A DNA stretch of 64,000 bases, taken from positions 1,727,501-1,791,500 of the forward strand of contig NZ_CP108514.1 of NCBI RefSeq assembly GCF_035989305.1, in the 5' to 3' direction. Shown here in pieces: positions 15,695 through 25,400 of this stretch. Origin of the DNA: Streptomyces sp. NBC_01233 (GTDB lineage Bacteria; Actinomycetota; Actinomycetes; Streptomycetales; Streptomycetaceae). The position numbers were made by a program, and so were the translations under genes. Position 1 is the first letter of the stretch; each line of letters begins with the position of its first letter. A model generated the notes under the pieces. The model did no database searches. It worked only from the letters and a program-made list of their open reading frames with translations, and had not been told where the DNA came from.

Positions 15695-18507
15695 CGACCG
15701 TCCCCTTCGTTCTCGTATCCGGGACCGCCGGCGGCGGATGTGCCTGCCTCGGTCTCGGACTGATGCGGTGCGTGCTGGTTGCGGCCCGCCGTCCAGCCAC
15801 GCTGGAGTGCGGACATGCGCGTACGTACGTCTTCCGCGTCGCGGTCGGCCACCTGGCCAGTGGCGGCTTCGGCGGGTGCGGCGGACTGGGCCTTCTTGAG
15901 CTGGGGTGCCAGGCTGGCCTGGCGGACCCGGCGGGGCAGCCCGCCGGTGCCCGGGCCGGGTGCGGGGTCCTTGTCACCGGATCCGGCCGTGGGGGCGGCG
16001 GTGGGCTGCGGGACCGCCGACACCGGGCGCTCCACCCGGCGGCCGTGATCGGCGACCAGGGTCGGGGCGGGGCGGCGGCGCGGCAGCGGTACGGCTCCCG
16101 GGGTGCGGGGGGCGTCGGGTCGCGAGGCCTCCGCGCGCTGGGTCTCCAACCGGACGGGGCCGGTGGGGGCGAGCGATTCGCGGTCGCGGTCGTTCTTGCG
16201 GGCGCCGTTGCGCTCGGTGTGCCGGTCGGTGTGCGGCCGGTCCGCCGGGCGCAGGCCCAGCAGGGCGCTGCGCGGGGTGCCGTTCGGCGGGGTCTCGTCG
16301 TCGAGGGTGGCCATGACGGGGCGGCCGGCGGCGCCGGTGCGACCCGCGATCCCGGCGGTGGCGCCGTCCAGGACGGCGGGGTCGTCGAGCGGGTCCAGGC
16401 CGCGGTCGACGAGCGGGGCCTCCAGCTCGACCGGGCCGCGCAGTTCGGCGGCGGGCAGCGGGCGGCCGGACGGGGCGCGCTCCACGGCGACGGGCGCGGG
16501 CCGCTCGGACGTCGTCCGGCCGGTGTGGCCGGCATGGGCGGGCGAGGCGGCCCGTACGGACTTGGCGGCCGCCCGGGCGCCTTCGAGGCGCATGCCGTTG
16601 CCGTTGGTCTCGGGGGCCTCGGTGAGCAGGGCCACGGGGAGGAAGACCACCGCGGTGGTGCCCCCGTACGGGCTGGGCTGGAGGACGACCTTGACGCTGT
16701 GGCGCTGCGCGAGGCGGCTGACGACGAACAGGCCGAGGCGGTCGGTGTCGGAGAGTTCGAACTCGGGGGTCTCGGCGAGCCGGAGGTTCGCGTCGAGCAG
16801 GGCTTCCGGGGTCATGCCGAGGCCGCGGTCGTGGATCTCCAGGGTGAAGCCGTTGGCCACGCGCTCGCCGTGCACCTGTACCGCGGTGTGCGGCGGGGAG
16901 AACACCGTGGCGTTCTCGAGGAGTTCGGCGATGAGGTGGGTGATGTCGGCGACGGCGGGGCCGACGATGCCCAGGCGCGTGAGGCGGCGCACCTCTATGC
17001 GCTCGTAGTCCTCGACCTCGGCGACGGCGGCCCGTACGACGTCCATCAGCTGGACGGGCTTGCGCCACTGGCGGGAGGGCGCGGCGCCGGAGAGGATCAC
17101 GAGGCCCTCGGCGTGGCGGCGCATGCGGGTGGTCATGTGGTCGAGGCGGAAGAGGTCGGCGAGTTCCTCGGTGTCCTCGGTACGGCGTTCCATGGTGTCG
17201 AGGAGCGTCAGCTGGCGGTGCAGGAGCACCTGGTTGCGGCGGGCCAGGTTGACGAACACCTCGGAGACACCGCGCCGCAGGTCCGCCTGCTTGACGGCGG
17301 CCTCGACGGCGGCGCGCTGGAGGGTGTTGAGGGCCTGGCCGACCTGGCCGACCTCGTCCTTCTCGTATTCGAGGTGGGGCGCCTCGGTCTCCACGTCAAC
17401 CGGCTCGCCGGCGGCGAGGCGGCGCATCACGCTGGGCAGCCGGACGCCGGAGGCCTCGTGGGCCTCCTTGCGCAGCCGGGACAGGTCGCGGACGAGGTCG
17501 CGGCCGATGCGGACGGAGAGGACCAGGGACACGATGAGGGCGATGAAGCCGAGCACACCGGCGGCGGCGGCCTGGATCATGACGTCCATGGCGACGGGTT
17601 CGATGCGCTGCTGGTAGCGGTCGCCCGCGGCCGTGTTCATGGCCGCCAGGTCTTCGAGGACCTTGGCCGCGGCCTCGTCCCACTGGGCGGGGGTGACGCT
17701 GCGCGGCTTGTTGACGGCGCCGCCTGCGATGAACCGTTCCTCGGCATCGCGCAGGGGCTTGGTCTGAACGTCCTTCCAGTAACTCTCGAAGCGTTCCCGG
17801 TCGTCGGCGGGGAGGGTCACGAGGTTGAAGTCGTAGAGCAGCGTGCGGTTGGCGGCGAAGTCGGAGACGTGGCGCACGTCGGGTGCGGTGACGTTGCGCG
17901 CGGCGAGGGCGGAGGCGATGACGGCGTCCTCGCGGGAGAGCAGCTCACGGGCGCGGCTGATGCCGATGAGGGCGCGGCCCTCCTTGTCGACCTCCACGTT
18001 GTCCAGGCCGTGGAGGTTCATGAGGAAGTCGTAGCAGGGGTCGACCAGCCGGTTGTAGAGCTCCAGGGCCTGGGTGGGGTCCAGGGCGTTCTGGTCGACG
18101 GAGCGGCGCATGGCACCGATGCCCTGGAAGGCGCCGACGATGGAGCGCAGGCGCTGGGCGCTCTGCGAGCTCAGCTCGTCGATGACCTTGGCGTCGCGTG
18201 CGCTGACGCTGATCTGCTCGACGGCCTCGTCGGTTTCGGCGCGGCGCTTGGTGAGTTCGGCGGTGGCCGTGGCGGCCCGCGGGTCGCCGAGGACGACGAG
18301 GGTCTGGCGCCGTTCCTTCTGGATGACGCGGACGACGTCCTCGACGGGGTAGCCGACCTTGTCGATCACGTAGGCCACGTCGAAGAGTTGGATCGCCTGA
18401 CGGCCGGTGATGACCGTGGCGAAGCCCCAGAGGGCCGTCAGGGAGACGAGCGGCACAAGGAGCAACGCCACGATCTTCCGGCGGATGGACTTCCCGCGAA
18501 AGCGCAT
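15691..18507 (-). CDS. cvnA: Conservon sensor histidine-kinase-like protein (CvnA), nitrate-sensor type
   Basis: A 938-residue membrane sensor. TM1 is at about 11-33, an extracellular nitrate/nitrite-sensing-like (NIT) domain at 50-300, TM2 at 308-333, HAMP at 334-400, a helical region with LFRLDHMTTRMRRH around His457, then HATPase_c with N box HLIAELLENATVFSPP (524-539) and G1 DRGLGM (560-565). Beyond about residue 660 the tail is long, proline/arginine-rich and probably disordered. No response regulator is adjacent, as usual for conservons. A GGGGAGG SD precedes ATG 18507. The ligand is unknown. Confidence 0.93.
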   Translation of the reverse strand: MRFRGKSIRRKIVALLLVPLVSLTALWGFATVITGRQAIQLFDVAYVIDKVGYPVEDVVRVIQKERRQTLVVLGDPRAATATAELTKRRAETDEAVEQISVSARDAKVIDELSSQSAQRLRSIVGAFQGIGAMRRSVDQNALDPTQALELYNRLVDPCYDFLMNLHGLDNVEVDKEGRALIGISRARELLSREDAVIASALAARNVTAPDVRHVSDFAANRTLLYDFNLVTLPADDRERFESYWKDVQTKPLRDAEERFIAGGAVNKPRSVTPAQWDEAAAKVLEDLAAMNTAAGDRYQQRIEPVAMDVMIQAAAAGVLGFIALIVSLVLSVRIGRDLVRDLSRLRKEAHEASGVRLPSVMRRLAAGEPVDVETEAPHLEYEKDEVGQVGQALNTLQRAAVEAAVKQADLRRGVSEVFVNLARRNQVLLHRQLTLLDTMERRTEDTEELADLFRLDHMTTRMRRHAEGLVILSGAAPSRQWRKPVQLMDVVRAAVAEVEDYERIEVRRLTRLGIVGPAVADITHLIAELLENATVFSPPHTAVQVHGERVANGFTLEIHDRGLGMTPEALLDANLRLAETPEFELSDTDRLGLFVVSRLAQRHSVKVVLQPSPYGGTTAVVFLPVALLTEAPETNGNGMRLEGARAAAKSVRAASPAHAGHTGRTTSERPAPVAVERAPSGRPLPAAELRGPVELEAPLVDRGLDPLDDPAVLDGATAGIAGRTGAAGRPVMATLDDETPPNGTPRSALLGLRPADRPHTDRHTERNGARKNDRDRESLAPTGPVRLETQRAEASRPDAPRTPGAVPLPRRRPAPTLVADHGRRVERPVSAVPQPTAAPTAGSGDKDPAPGPGTGGLPRRVRQASLAPQLKKAQSAAPAEAATGQVADRDAEDVRTRMSALQRGWTAGRNQHAPHQSETEAGTSAAGGPGYENEGDGR

Positions 18508-18575
18508 GGCCTCCCCAGCCTCCCCCAGGTCAACCCCGTTACCGGGGGTCGGTGTTCAGTCATTTAAACGGCGTG

Positions 18576-18605
18576 AGCCTACTACTGCTCTGGAGTAGGT
18601 TCGAA
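18576..18605 (-). promoter_or_regulatory. Possible conservon promoter with internal inverted repeat
   Basis: On the minus strand TTCGAA (18600-18605) and TAGGCT (18576-18581) are separated by 18 bp, a plausible -35/-10 pair 70 bp upstream of cvnA. The spacer holds the inverted repeat CCTACT (18579-18584) and AGTAGG (18594-18599), which could be an operator. The rest of the 18508-18860 gap shows nothing else clear. Confidence 0.35.
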
Positions 18606-18860
18606 GGCGTGTCCGGACGTTTTCGGCCGGACCCCCGGACGAAGATCACCAGTTGTCCGACATTTCCGGTCAAGAGCAGCCCGATATGCGGCAGATGACA
18701 CTTGGTGGGGCGTCAGTTCCTGCAACCTGATGGATGGCTGGAATTGTTCGTTCCGCGATCATCGGGGCGCGTGGAGGCATCCGCGATTCGGGAATCTCTC
18801 GGTGCCGCCGGACGTCTGTCTGTTCGAGGGCCACGTCGGGGGTAGATGTGGTGGGTAGGC

Positions 18861-19343
18861 ATGGCGGACCGCGGCGTGGGGAGTGAGCGGACCATGAGCA
18901 GTGACGAGCGCGGCGGGGCGGTTTCGGACGCGTACGCCGGAGCGGCGGGGCGGGGGCTGTGGGTGGAGGAGCCGGCCCGCCGGCGCCGGATGCCCGATCC
19001 GGTGCGGACTTCCGCGGTGCGGGCGGTGTTGATCGTGGCCGTGACCCTGACCCAGGCGGCGATCACGTTCTTCCTGACCCTGACCGGCTCCTGGCTGGCC
19101 CTGCCGATGTCGCTCGGCGCGATGGCGGGGACGATCGTGGCCACGTGGGGCGTGCTGGACGTGTGGATCACCCGGCAGACGTGGAACCAGCGCTACGGGG
19201 TCCTCTCGGAGCCGAGCAGCACGGCGCGCAGCCGCCGCCGTGAGGCCCGCAGGGCCGCCCGGGCCGCCCGCGAGGCCGCCCCGGGCCGAATACCCCGGGA
19301 CGACGGCCCCCTCACGGCCTTCGGCCGCTCCGCCTCCCCCTGA
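18861..19343 (+). CDS. Small membrane protein, unknown
   Basis: A 160-residue protein with two predicted membrane segments (AVRAVLIVAVTLTQAAITFF and LPMSLGAMAGTIVATWGVL), followed by a strongly basic, Arg/Ala-rich cytoplasmic tail (ARSRRREARRAARAAREA). The start is uncertain: ATG 18861 has GGTGGG upstream and ATG 18894 (MSSDERGG) has GGGAG at longer spacing. It is divergent from the conservon, which is compatible with a functional link but does not show one. I do not recognise the family. Confidence 0.7.
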   Translation: MADRGVGSERTMSSDERGGAVSDAYAGAAGRGLWVEEPARRRRMPDPVRTSAVRAVLIVAVTLTQAAITFFLTLTGSWLALPMSLGAMAGTIVATWGVLDVWITRQTWNQRYGVLSEPSSTARSRRREARRAARAAREAAPGRIPRDDGPLTAFGRSASP

Positions 19344-19536
19344 CGGCGGACCGGTCCCTGCTCGCCTGCGGCGGGCACGGCGGGGCCGGCCGACGTCACC
19401 TGCCGGGCGCGGCTGCCGCACGCGGCCCGACGGACGGGGTCCGGCGCAGCGGCCGAAGCCCGTGAGGCGCCCGCGCGCCGAGCGGCGCGAGGCGGGCGTC
19501 AGGACGGCTGGCGGGCGTCAGGAAGTGTGGCGTGCG

Positions 19537-22500
19537 TCAGGAGACACCGCTGCGGCGGAACATGCGGGTGGCGGTGATCTCGCCGTGGATGGTCTCCTCC
19601 TCCGGGGACTGCTGCGGCAGGCCCGGGCGCAGGTGTTCCTCGACGCTGATGTACTTCAGGCCCGCCCGCAGGTCCGCGTCGTTGCGCAGCCGGATCACCA
19701 GCGGGAACTCGGCGAGGGCCGTGGTGTCGAACAGGCCCGTCGTGTACAGCAGCTGGACGCCGAGCGCGTCGGAGACGGCCCGCTGGAGCTCCAGCAGGTA
19801 CGTGGCGTTCGCGCGGCCGATCGGGTTGTCGAGGAACAGCGTGCCCGCGTGGCGGTGCTTGTCGCGGCCGCGGTCGTTGCTGCGCAGCGCCGCCATCGTG
19901 CAGTAGAGGGCGATCGCGGCGGTGAGCAGCTGCCCGCCGGAGAAGACGTCCCCCATCTGGCCGACGGGGACGCGTTCGGCGCGCAGCACCGCGTCCGGCT
20001 TGAGGATCTCCACGGAGATGCCCTTGGGTTCGAGGGCCGCCTGGACGCCCCTCAGCAGCAGGGACATGCCGTCGCGGCGGCCCTCGCCGAAGGAGGCGGT
20101 GCTGTTCTTCTTCACGGCCGCGCGGGTGGCCTCGTCGATGACCTCGCCGAGCCGTTCCGTGAGCGTGGCCTGGTCCGGCTCCTCGAAGCGGATCCGCAGG
20201 AACTCCTGGCCCGACCATTCGCCCAGGCCCTCCGGCAGCTGGGAGAGGCGCTGCGCGGAGCGGAGCGTGGCCAGGGCCGATTCGACGAGGCCGCGCAGGC
20301 GGTCGACGATGCTGTCGCGGTTGCGCTCCAGCTGCGCCAGTTCATCGGTGAGGACGCGCAGCCGGGGGGCGAAGGCCGCCGCCCAGGCTGCCGCGTGCTC
20401 GGGCAGGGCCGCGGCGGGCAGTTCCCGGATCTGTTGGCGCGCGGGGGTGCGTACCTGCTCGTAGCGGGTGGCGTTGGCGTGCCGGACCAGGATGTCGCTC
20501 GCCTCGCGCACCGCGGACTCGGCGGCCGACAGGTCGGCCGCGCAGCCGCGCAGGGAGCGTCGGGCCTCGGTGGCCGACTGGCGGGCCTCCTCCAGGGTGC
20601 CCGGGTGGGGCACCGGCTCCTGCTCGTCCTCGGCGTGCGCGTGATCGCGCAGGAGGTCGCGGAGCAGGGCCGCGGTCTCGTCGAAGCCGCCGGCGCCGTC
20701 CTCGGCCGTGCGGTGGGCCCGCAGCAGGTCCGCGTGGGCGGCGCGGGCGCTCTCCACGGCCGCGGTGTGGGCGGCGAGCTGGGCGGTGGCCGTACGGAGC
20801 AGGGCCTGGGCCTGCTCGACGTCCCCGGGGACGAGCTCCTCGGGCAGTTCGGTGTGCGCCTCGCCCTCGGCGGGGGCGTGCCGCTCGGCCTCGCCGCGCA
20901 GCCGGCCGAGCTGCTCGCTGGCGGTGGACGCGCGGGTCTCCAGCATCTGGACGAGGGACTCGGCGCGGGCGGCGGCGGCCTGCCGGGAGGGGCCGTCGGC
21001 GCCGTCGGTGCCTTCGAGGAGCTGGGCGGCGCGGGTACGGACCTTGTTGGTGAGGCGGTCGAGTGCGGCGAGGGCGGCGCTCTCGTCGCTCTCGGCGCGG
21101 GCCTGTTCGGCGCGCAGGTCGGCGCCGACGCCCACCTTCTCGTAGAGCTGGGAGGCCGCGCGGTAGGCCTCGCGGAGGTCCGGGAGGGGCACCCGCGGGC
21201 CGTCCCCGTCCCCGTCGGGCAGCCGGTCGGGGGCGCCGGCGATCTCGGCGCGCTCGGCGCGCAGGGCGCGGGCGGTGCGGCGGGCGTCGTCGGCCGCGCG
21301 CTGGGCGGCGCGGCGGTCCTCGTCGGCGGCGCGGGCCCGGTCCAGGCAGACCTCGGCGCGGGCCTCGGACTCGGCGGCCTCGTCGGCGAGTTCGCGGAGC
21401 CTGGCCTGCCAGCCGGCCCGCTCGCGCAGGCGGAAGGCGAGGCCGGCGAGGGCGTCGGCGACGCGGCGGGCGCGCTGGGCGGTGTCCTGGCGCTCTTCAC
21501 GGACGCGGGCGGCGTCGGCGGCGGCCTCGGCGGCCTCGGCGCGTACGGTACGGGCCTCCGCGAGCTCGGCGTCGGTCTCCTCGGCGAACGCCCGGGCAGC
21601 CGCGGCCTGTTCGGCGAGTTCGGCGAGGCGGCCGGGCGGGCAGCCGGTGCGCCAGGAGGCGAGGCGGGCGGCGAGTTCGCGGTCACCGGAGAGGCGGGCG
21701 GCGAGTTCGCGGATCTCGGTGTCACGGGCTCCGGCGCGGGTGCGCAGCGCCTGGCGCTCCTCGTCGGCGGCGTGCTCGTCGTGCATGGCCGGGTTCGGCG
21801 GTACGAGGAACACCCCGGAGTCGGCCGCGTCGCCGGCCGGCGGCAGCGGGGCCAGCAGCGCGGCGGCCGTACCGACGGCGACGGTGGACCGGGGCAGCAG
21901 GGCGGCGCCGGAGAGGACCTCGCGGGCCCGGCCGTGCGTGTCGGGGTCGGTGATGACGACGCCGTCGACGAGTTCGGGACGGGCGGCGAGGACGGCGGCG
22001 TGGTCGGCGGGGTCCACGGACTGGGCGAGGTAGCGCCAACCGGGCAGGGCGGGGATGCCGTGCTCGCCGAGGTACTCGACGGTGGCGAGGACGTCGGGGC
22101 CGGGCGGCAGGAGGCCGCCGTCGCCGAGCGCGCCGAGGATGCGGGAGTCGTCGGCGGCGGCGGTGCGGAGCTCGAACAGTTGGCGTTCGGCCGAGGCGAC
22201 CCCGTCGGTGAGCAGGTGCCGGAGGTCGTCGGCGTTCCGGTCGAGGTCCGCGACCGTGAGTCCCTCGCCGGCGGCGGTTGCGGTGTGGCCCGGCTCCGGG
22301 GTGTCGGAGCCGGTGCCTGCGCCGGTCGGCGTACCGCTGCGCGGGCGCGGGAAGGCCGGGGCGTGGGCGGAGGGCAGGCCGAGGAGCTCGGCGAGACGGG
22401 GCGCGGCGGCGAGGGAGGCCGCCGCCCGGTGCTCGGCGTCGTGGGCGGCCTCGGCGGCGTCGGCGGCGTCCGCCGCACGGGCGGCGGTGAGCTCGGCGCG

Positions 22501-24213
22501 GGATTCCGCGGCGGCTGCCTCGCGGGCGGCTTCGGCGGCCGCGCGGGCGGCCTCCCGGGCCTCGTCCCAGGCGGCCACGGCGGTCTTCTCGGCGTCGGTG
22601 GCGGCGAGGGCCGCGCGCGCCGGGTCGGCGTCGGGGGCGGAGTCGTCGAGCCAGCCGGCGCGGACGGCCTCGGCGGTCTCCTGCTGGACCTCGGCGAGGC
22701 GCGAGCGGAGGTGCTCGGCCTCGCTGCGGGCCCGCTGGGCGGCCGTGGCGGCGGCGGTGGCGTCGCGGTGGGAGTCCTCGCCGGTGGCCTGGAGGGCGGC
22801 GGAGCGCTCCTCCTCCTCGTTGGCGAGCCGTTCGCCGTGCTCGGCGGCGGTGTGCAGGGCCCGTACGAGCTCGCCGGCGGCCGTGGCACGTGCGGCGAGC
22901 GCGGGGGCGGCGTCCCGCTCGGCCTCGCGGATCGCGGCGGCGACGCGGGCGGAACGGTCGGCGGCTGCGCGGTGGCGGAGCACGATCTCGGCGGCCTGCC
23001 ACGCGGAGTGCAGCGTGCGGGCTTCGAGGAGTTCGCGGCGCTGGGCGGCAGCGGCCTTGTCGGCGACGGTCAGGGCCAGCGAGGCGTGCCGGTAGGCGAG
23101 TTCGGCGGAGACGGCGGCGCTGCGGGCGCGGGCGGAGTCGGCGGCGGTGACCTGGTGGGCGGCGCCGGTGACCTGCTGGGCGAGGTCGGCGGCGCGGCCG
23201 CGTTCCTCGGCGGCGCGGGCGGACAGCCGCCGGGCGAGGGTGCGCGTACGGCGTTCCGCGCCCGCGTGGACGTCGCGCAGGCGGGAGCGGGTCCCGGCGG
23301 CCTCGACGATCTTGGTGAGCAGGTCCACCGAGCCGGCGGTGAAGTCGCGTTCGGCCATGAGCTCGGCGCGGCGGCCGAGCTTGTTGCCGAAGCCGTGGAC
23401 GAGGTCGGCGAGGCCGTCGGTGTCGCGGGTGTCGGTGACGGCGCGCAGCAGGAGGTCGGTGAAGTCGGAGTCCTTCTTCACCGCGAACAGGCCGGCCGCC
23501 TCGCCCTCGTCGGCGTTCATCTCGCGCTGGTAGCGGAAGAGTTCGGGGTCGAGGCCGAGTTCGGTGAGGTGCTCGTTCCAGCGGTCATGGATCTCCTCGA
23601 AGTACACCTCGAGGTGCGGGTAGGCCTTGCCGGCCTCGGTGAGGGCGTCGCGGAAGCCCTTCATGGTGCGGCGGCGGCCCTGGGCGCCGGAGGCGCCTTC
23701 GACGGGCGCGCGCACGGCGGTGGCCTCGGCGACGGGCAGGTTGTCCAGGCCGAGGCCCGGGCCGGGACGGAAGGAGTACCAGGCCTCGGCGAACTTGCGG
23801 GGGTCGTTGGAGACCTGGCGGCCGCGCCACTCGCTGACCTTGCCGACGACCACGCACTCGCCGGTCTGGGTGTGCTGCCACTCCAGGGCCACGTGGCCGC
23901 AGTCGTCGGCGAGCAGGAACTTGCGCAGGACGCCGGAGCTCGCGCCGCCGAGGGTGTTGCGGTGGCCGGGCAGCATCACGGAGAAGATCAGCTTGAGGAG
24001 GACGGACTTGCCGCCGCCGTTCTCCAGGAAGAGCACGCCGGCGGGCGCGGGTCGGCGCGGCGGGCCGGTGGGCTCGTCCTCGAAGAACTCCGCCTGGGCC
24101 GGCGCCGGGTGGGGCACCGGCTCGCCGACTCCGCGCAGGTCGAGCACGGTGTCGGCGTAGCGCGCGCCGGCGGGCCCGATGGAGTAGAGGCGGATCCGGG
24201 ACAGCTCGTACAT
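19537..24213 (-). CDS. SMC/MukB-like ATPase (JetC/MksB type)
   Basis: A 1558-residue P-loop ATPase with SMC architecture. Walker A NGGGKS is at 65-70 in the N-terminal head. A very long Ala/Glu/Arg-rich region (roughly 270-1300) looks like antiparallel coiled coil around a hinge. The C-terminal head has the ABC signature FSGGQ (1424-1428) and a Walker B-like GTLFLDNPIGRAN (around 1458-1470), with Asn where SMC proteins have Glu after the Asp. This resembles MukB, MksB and the TIGR02680/JetC family. It is the last gene of an operon with an MksE/JetB-like and an MksF/JetA-like gene. Expected role is chromosome organisation or plasmid restriction. Confidence 0.82.
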   Translation of the reverse strand: MYELSRIRLYSIGPAGARYADTVLDLRGVGEPVPHPAPAQAEFFEDEPTGPPRRPAPAGVLFLENGGGKSVLLKLIFSVMLPGHRNTLGGASSGVLRKFLLADDCGHVALEWQHTQTGECVVVGKVSEWRGRQVSNDPRKFAEAWYSFRPGPGLGLDNLPVAEATAVRAPVEGASGAQGRRRTMKGFRDALTEAGKAYPHLEVYFEEIHDRWNEHLTELGLDPELFRYQREMNADEGEAAGLFAVKKDSDFTDLLLRAVTDTRDTDGLADLVHGFGNKLGRRAELMAERDFTAGSVDLLTKIVEAAGTRSRLRDVHAGAERRTRTLARRLSARAAEERGRAADLAQQVTGAAHQVTAADSARARSAAVSAELAYRHASLALTVADKAAAAQRRELLEARTLHSAWQAAEIVLRHRAAADRSARVAAAIREAERDAAPALAARATAAGELVRALHTAAEHGERLANEEEERSAALQATGEDSHRDATAAATAAQRARSEAEHLRSRLAEVQQETAEAVRAGWLDDSAPDADPARAALAATDAEKTAVAAWDEAREAARAAAEAAREAAAAESRAELTAARAADAADAAEAAHDAEHRAAASLAAAPRLAELLGLPSAHAPAFPRPRSGTPTGAGTGSDTPEPGHTATAAGEGLTVADLDRNADDLRHLLTDGVASAERQLFELRTAAADDSRILGALGDGGLLPPGPDVLATVEYLGEHGIPALPGWRYLAQSVDPADHAAVLAARPELVDGVVITDPDTHGRAREVLSGAALLPRSTVAVGTAAALLAPLPPAGDAADSGVFLVPPNPAMHDEHAADEERQALRTRAGARDTEIRELAARLSGDRELAARLASWRTGCPPGRLAELAEQAAAARAFAEETDAELAEARTVRAEAAEAAADAARVREERQDTAQRARRVADALAGLAFRLRERAGWQARLRELADEAAESEARAEVCLDRARAADEDRRAAQRAADDARRTARALRAERAEIAGAPDRLPDGDGDGPRVPLPDLREAYRAASQLYEKVGVGADLRAEQARAESDESAALAALDRLTNKVRTRAAQLLEGTDGADGPSRQAAAARAESLVQMLETRASTASEQLGRLRGEAERHAPAEGEAHTELPEELVPGDVEQAQALLRTATAQLAAHTAAVESARAAHADLLRAHRTAEDGAGGFDETAALLRDLLRDHAHAEDEQEPVPHPGTLEEARQSATEARRSLRGCAADLSAAESAVREASDILVRHANATRYEQVRTPARQQIRELPAAALPEHAAAWAAAFAPRLRVLTDELAQLERNRDSIVDRLRGLVESALATLRSAQRLSQLPEGLGEWSGQEFLRIRFEEPDQATLTERLGEVIDEATRAAVKKNSTASFGEGRRDGMSLLLRGVQAALEPKGISVEILKPDAVLRAERVPVGQMGDVFSGGQLLTAAIALYCTMAALRSNDRGRDKHRHAGTLFLDNPIGRANATYLLELQRAVSDALGVQLLYTTGLFDTTALAEFPLVIRLRNDADLRAGLKYISVEEHLRPGLPQQSPEEETIHGEITATRMFRRSGVS

Positions 24214-24267
24214 GGCGGCGGACTCTCGTGGTGTCTGGTGACGCAGGGCGTACGGAGGACGGGTGGC

Positions 24268-25167
24268 TCAGGCGTGGAACGGGAGCCCGGCGTCGGCGGC
24301 CAGGTCCAGGTCGTCGCCCTCGGGCGGCGGCAGCAGGGTGGGGGAGCCGTCGGAGACGGGGACCACGCCGAGTTCCAGGAGTTCGGCCATGGCCGCACTG
24401 CCCGCCATGTCGCGGACCTGGAGCTGGTAGCGGGGGGTGGTGCGGTACGTGCCACCGGACTCGTCGCCGGTGCGCTGCAGGAAACCGGAATCGGTGAGGA
24501 AGGCGGCGGCCTTGCCGACGATGCCGGTGGTGGAGCCGGCCAGGCGGCGGGCGTCCTTGGTGGCGCCGGTCGCGCTGCGGCGGGCGTAGACGCGCCAGGC
24601 GGCCTCCAGGCCGGGGGCGTCGGAGGCCGGGTCGGTGTTCTCACCGGTCTCCTCGGCGCGCTCCTCCAGACGCCGGCAGGTCTGCCGGACGAAGGAGTCG
24701 ACGCCGTTGACGGTGATGCGGCCGATGTAGCCGTCGTCGGCGAGGTCCTCGGGGCGGGGGAAGGCGAGGGCGGCGACGGCGAGGTGGGCCAGGCCGTGCA
24801 GGAACCGGTCGGCGGAGTCGGCGGCGGTGCGGCGGGCGTAGTCGCCCATCCGGACGGCGAAGACGGAGTCCTCCCCGGCGGCAACGGCCATGCCCGCGCG
24901 CGGGGACACCTCCAGGACGACGAGGCCGAGGCCGGTGGCGACGGCGTCGGCGAGGCGGCCGAAGCCGGGGTCCTCGCGGTAGCGGCGGAGCAGCTCCGCG
25001 TACTCGGCGTCACGGGCGGGGAGCAGCTTGGGCTGCAGCCCGAAGGCGACGAGCCGGGCCGCGTCGGCGGCGTCGGCAGGGGTCACCGCCGGGTTCGCGG
25101 CCGCGACGGGGGTGGCGGGAGCCGCGGGCTCGCTCCACGCGGGGTGCTCGGCGTGGTGGTCGCTCAC
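24268..25167 (-). CDS. MksE/JetB-like SMC accessory protein
   Basis: A 299-residue protein that I assign by context as the small winged-helix subunit of the SMC operon. The sequence includes ATKDARRLAGSTTGIVGKAAA followed by LTDSGFLQR and TYRTTPRYQLQVRDMA, which reads like a winged helix. Start GTG 25167 has GAGGAG seven bases upstream and overlaps the stop of a short upstream ORF (GTGA). It ends 54 bp before the SMC gene. Homology to MksE/JetB is inferred, not established. Confidence 0.65.
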   Translation of the reverse strand: MSDHHAEHPAWSEPAAPATPVAAANPAVTPADAADAARLVAFGLQPKLLPARDAEYAELLRRYREDPGFGRLADAVATGLGLVVLEVSPRAGMAVAAGEDSVFAVRMGDYARRTAADSADRFLHGLAHLAVAALAFPRPEDLADDGYIGRITVNGVDSFVRQTCRRLEERAEETGENTDPASDAPGLEAAWRVYARRSATGATKDARRLAGSTTGIVGKAAAFLTDSGFLQRTGDESGGTYRTTPRYQLQVRDMAGSAAMAELLELGVVPVSDGSPTLLPPPEGDDLDLAADAGLPFHA

Positions 25168-25400
25168 GGGTACGTCTCCTCGGCGGTGCGGGTCGTTCGG
25201 GCGGTACGGGTGCTGCGGGCCGCGCGGGCGGTCGTGCAGGTACGGGTGCACGCCGGTGCGGCGGCTTCGGCGGCGGTCGGGTCCTGTCCGGCGGGGACAG
25301 GCCCCCGCGCCCCGGGTCGGGCCCGGCCCGACGCCCACGTGGGCGCGGGGCGACCCGACATGTTCAGTCTCGCCGGGGCTGAATGTGCGACGGCTGTCAT
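25164..25400 (-). CDS. Small ORF linking the JetA-like and JetB-like genes
   Basis: A 78-residue open frame that starts in an ATGA overlap with the end of the JetA-like gene and stops in a GTGA overlap with the start of the JetB-like gene, filling the gap exactly. Third codon positions are largely G or C. The product is basic at its C terminus (ARSTRTARTTRTAEETYP) with no recognisable domain. It may be a real small protein, or only a translated coupler that carries ribosomes to jetB. Confidence 0.45.
   Translation of the reverse strand: MTAVAHSAPARLNMSGRPAPTWASGRARPGARGPVPAGQDPTAAEAAAPACTRTCTTARAARSTRTARTTRTAEETYP

Noticed and set aside
15685..18567. A 960-codon plus-strand frame opposite cvnA
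   Set aside because: Antisense shadow of the sensor kinase, which has clear TM, HAMP and HATPase motifs.
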